Assembly (NCBI GenBank): GCA_023423285.1
Contig: JAFAFV010000074.1
Location: forward strand, 1 to 6,691
Length of the DNA: 6,691 bases
Direction of reading: 5' to 3'
DNA from: Bacteroidota bacterium
GTDB lineage: Bacteria > Bacteroidota > Bacteroidia > Chitinophagales > Chitinophagaceae
The notes beneath the pieces were generated by a model. That model did no database searches and had not been told where the DNA came from. It saw nothing but the letters and a program-made list of their open reading frames with translations. Below, piece after piece: positions 6,231 through 6,691 of this stretch (position 1 is its first letter; the number at the start of each line of letters is the position of its first letter). A program made the position numbers and the translations under genes.

Positions 6231-6268
6231 AAAAAGCGAAACAAGTGTTGTACAGGTTCTTCGCTTTT
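6231..6268 (-). terminator. Candidate terminator of queG
   Basis: AAAAGCGAA (6232-6240) and TTCGCTTTT (6260-6268) form a perfect 9-bp stem. The loop is 19 nt and can itself fold by ACAA/TTGT pairing (6241-6251). On the minus strand the stem ends in a run of five T's (6235 to 6231), about 90 nt after the queG stop codon, which fits a queG terminator. On the plus strand the stem runs into a T-rich stretch (6265-6273), but no rightward gene precedes it. The loop is larger than ideal. Confidence 0.55.
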
Positions 6269-6355
6269 CTTTTCAAAATCCCATAAACAAAAATTTATTA
6301 AGACAGTGTGAACCCTATCCCGCGCTAAAACATCATTCGCTAAAATATTTTCCGG

Positions 6356-6691
6356 CTAAGGAATTTGGCGCACAAACCTAAGGTTCCGCATCAGCCCTTT
6401 CCATTTGGTTCTTTTTATGGGTGAATGTTTGAAGATCTGCCTGAATTTTTCTTCCGTCATATCTTCCCATTCTCTAGTTGAGAGATTTAAAATTTCCGGC
6501 AATGGCGTAAAAGCTATTTCCCGCGTGGGTTTGCTGAAACGGTTCCAGGGACAAACATCCTGGCAAATATCACACCCAAAAGTCCAGTCAGCGAATTTGC
6601 CTTTCATATCTACGGGTAATAATTCATCTTTTAAATCAATAGTGAAATAAGAAAAGCACTGGCTCCCATTGATCACCTTGTTAGGAAGAAT
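6356..6691 (-). CDS. queG: Epoxyqueuosine reductase, C-terminal part (enters from the right edge)
   Basis: QueG reduces epoxyqueuosine to queuosine in the wobble position of GUN-anticodon tRNAs, using cobalamin and two [4Fe-4S] clusters in the cytoplasm. Only the last 111 residues are present, and the frame is open to the window edge. Numbered from the edge, C12 (in NGSQC) and the block CDICQDVCPWN (C40, C43, C47) are the cysteines of the second ferredoxin-like half, a hallmark of the family. The later stretch REWEDMTEEKFRQIFKHSPIKRTKWKGLMRN is the usual conserved end. The protein stops soon after it, so this is the short form without an added HEAT-repeat domain. The GTG at 6674-6676 is an internal codon, not a start. 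The cobalamin-binding N-terminal domain lies beyond the window. Confidence 0.95.
   Translation of the reverse strand: MLPNKVINGSQCFSYFTIDLKDELLPVDMKGKFADWTFGCDICQDVCPWNRFSKPTREIAFTPLPEILNLSTREWEDMTEEKFRQIFKHSPIKRTKWKGLMRNLRFVRQIP

Noticed and set aside
6323..6345. Direct repeat CGCTAAAA at 6323-6330 and 6338-6345 downstream of queG
   Set aside because: Two copies of 8 bp with no further copies or associated structure; not enough for a functional claim.
6405..6650. 81-residue plus-strand ORF near the right edge
   Set aside because: It is antisense to the conserved iron-sulfur region of queG and looks like a frame shadow.
1..6691. CRISPR array, tRNA/rRNA gene, insertion sequence, toxin-antitoxin or defence system
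   Set aside because: I found no repeat-spacer pattern, cloverleaf-like sequence, terminal inverted repeats with a transposase, or gene pairs of these kinds.

Overview
The window reads as chromosomal DNA of a member of the Bacteroidota, most likely Chitinophagaceae-like. This rests on moderate GC, A-rich start regions without Shine-Dalgarno sequences, several promoter-like boxes close to the Bacteroidota -7 consensus TAnnTTTG, and protein variants typical of that phylum. The family-level placement is an impression from protein style, not a search result. Nothing points to a mobile element, a defence system or a CRISPR array.

Layout: the 5' part (N-terminus) of a polyphosphate kinase gene (ppk1) runs leftward out of the window from 394. 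A 198-nt divergent intergenic region separates it from three rightward housekeeping genes: pyrB (aspartate carbamoyltransferase, 593-1522), coaD (phosphopantetheine adenylyltransferase, 1645-2124) and ppdK (pyruvate, phosphate dikinase, 2228-5110). A leftward gene for an unrecognised predicted lipoprotein with a beta-rich, probably barrel-like body (5111-6073) meets ppdK stop codon to stop codon with no base between them. After a 282-nt gap that holds a hairpin, the 3' end of a leftward queG (epoxyqueuosine reductase) enters from the right edge.

The genes are mostly central metabolism: polyphosphate storage, pyrimidine synthesis, coenzyme A synthesis, pyruvate/PEP interconversion and tRNA queuosine modification. 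Gaps of 122 and 103 nt, each with its own promoter-like box, suggest that pyrB, coaD and ppdK are co-oriented neighbours rather than one tight operon. Phosphate and pyrophosphate chemistry recurs (ppk1, coaD, ppdK), but the sequence gives no proof of a functional link.

The features most worth a second look are: (1) a histone-H1-like Lys/Ala tail of about 45 residues on an otherwise canonical PPDK; (2) A7 runs in that tail which could allow frameshifting to shorter tails; (3) a strong intrinsic terminator for ppdK that lies inside the 3' coding end of the opposing lipoprotein gene; (4) a perfect 9-bp inverted repeat overlapping the candidate ppdK promoter; and (5) a Crp/Fnr-like palindrome upstream of the lipoprotein gene. 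I see no clearly new multi-gene system here.
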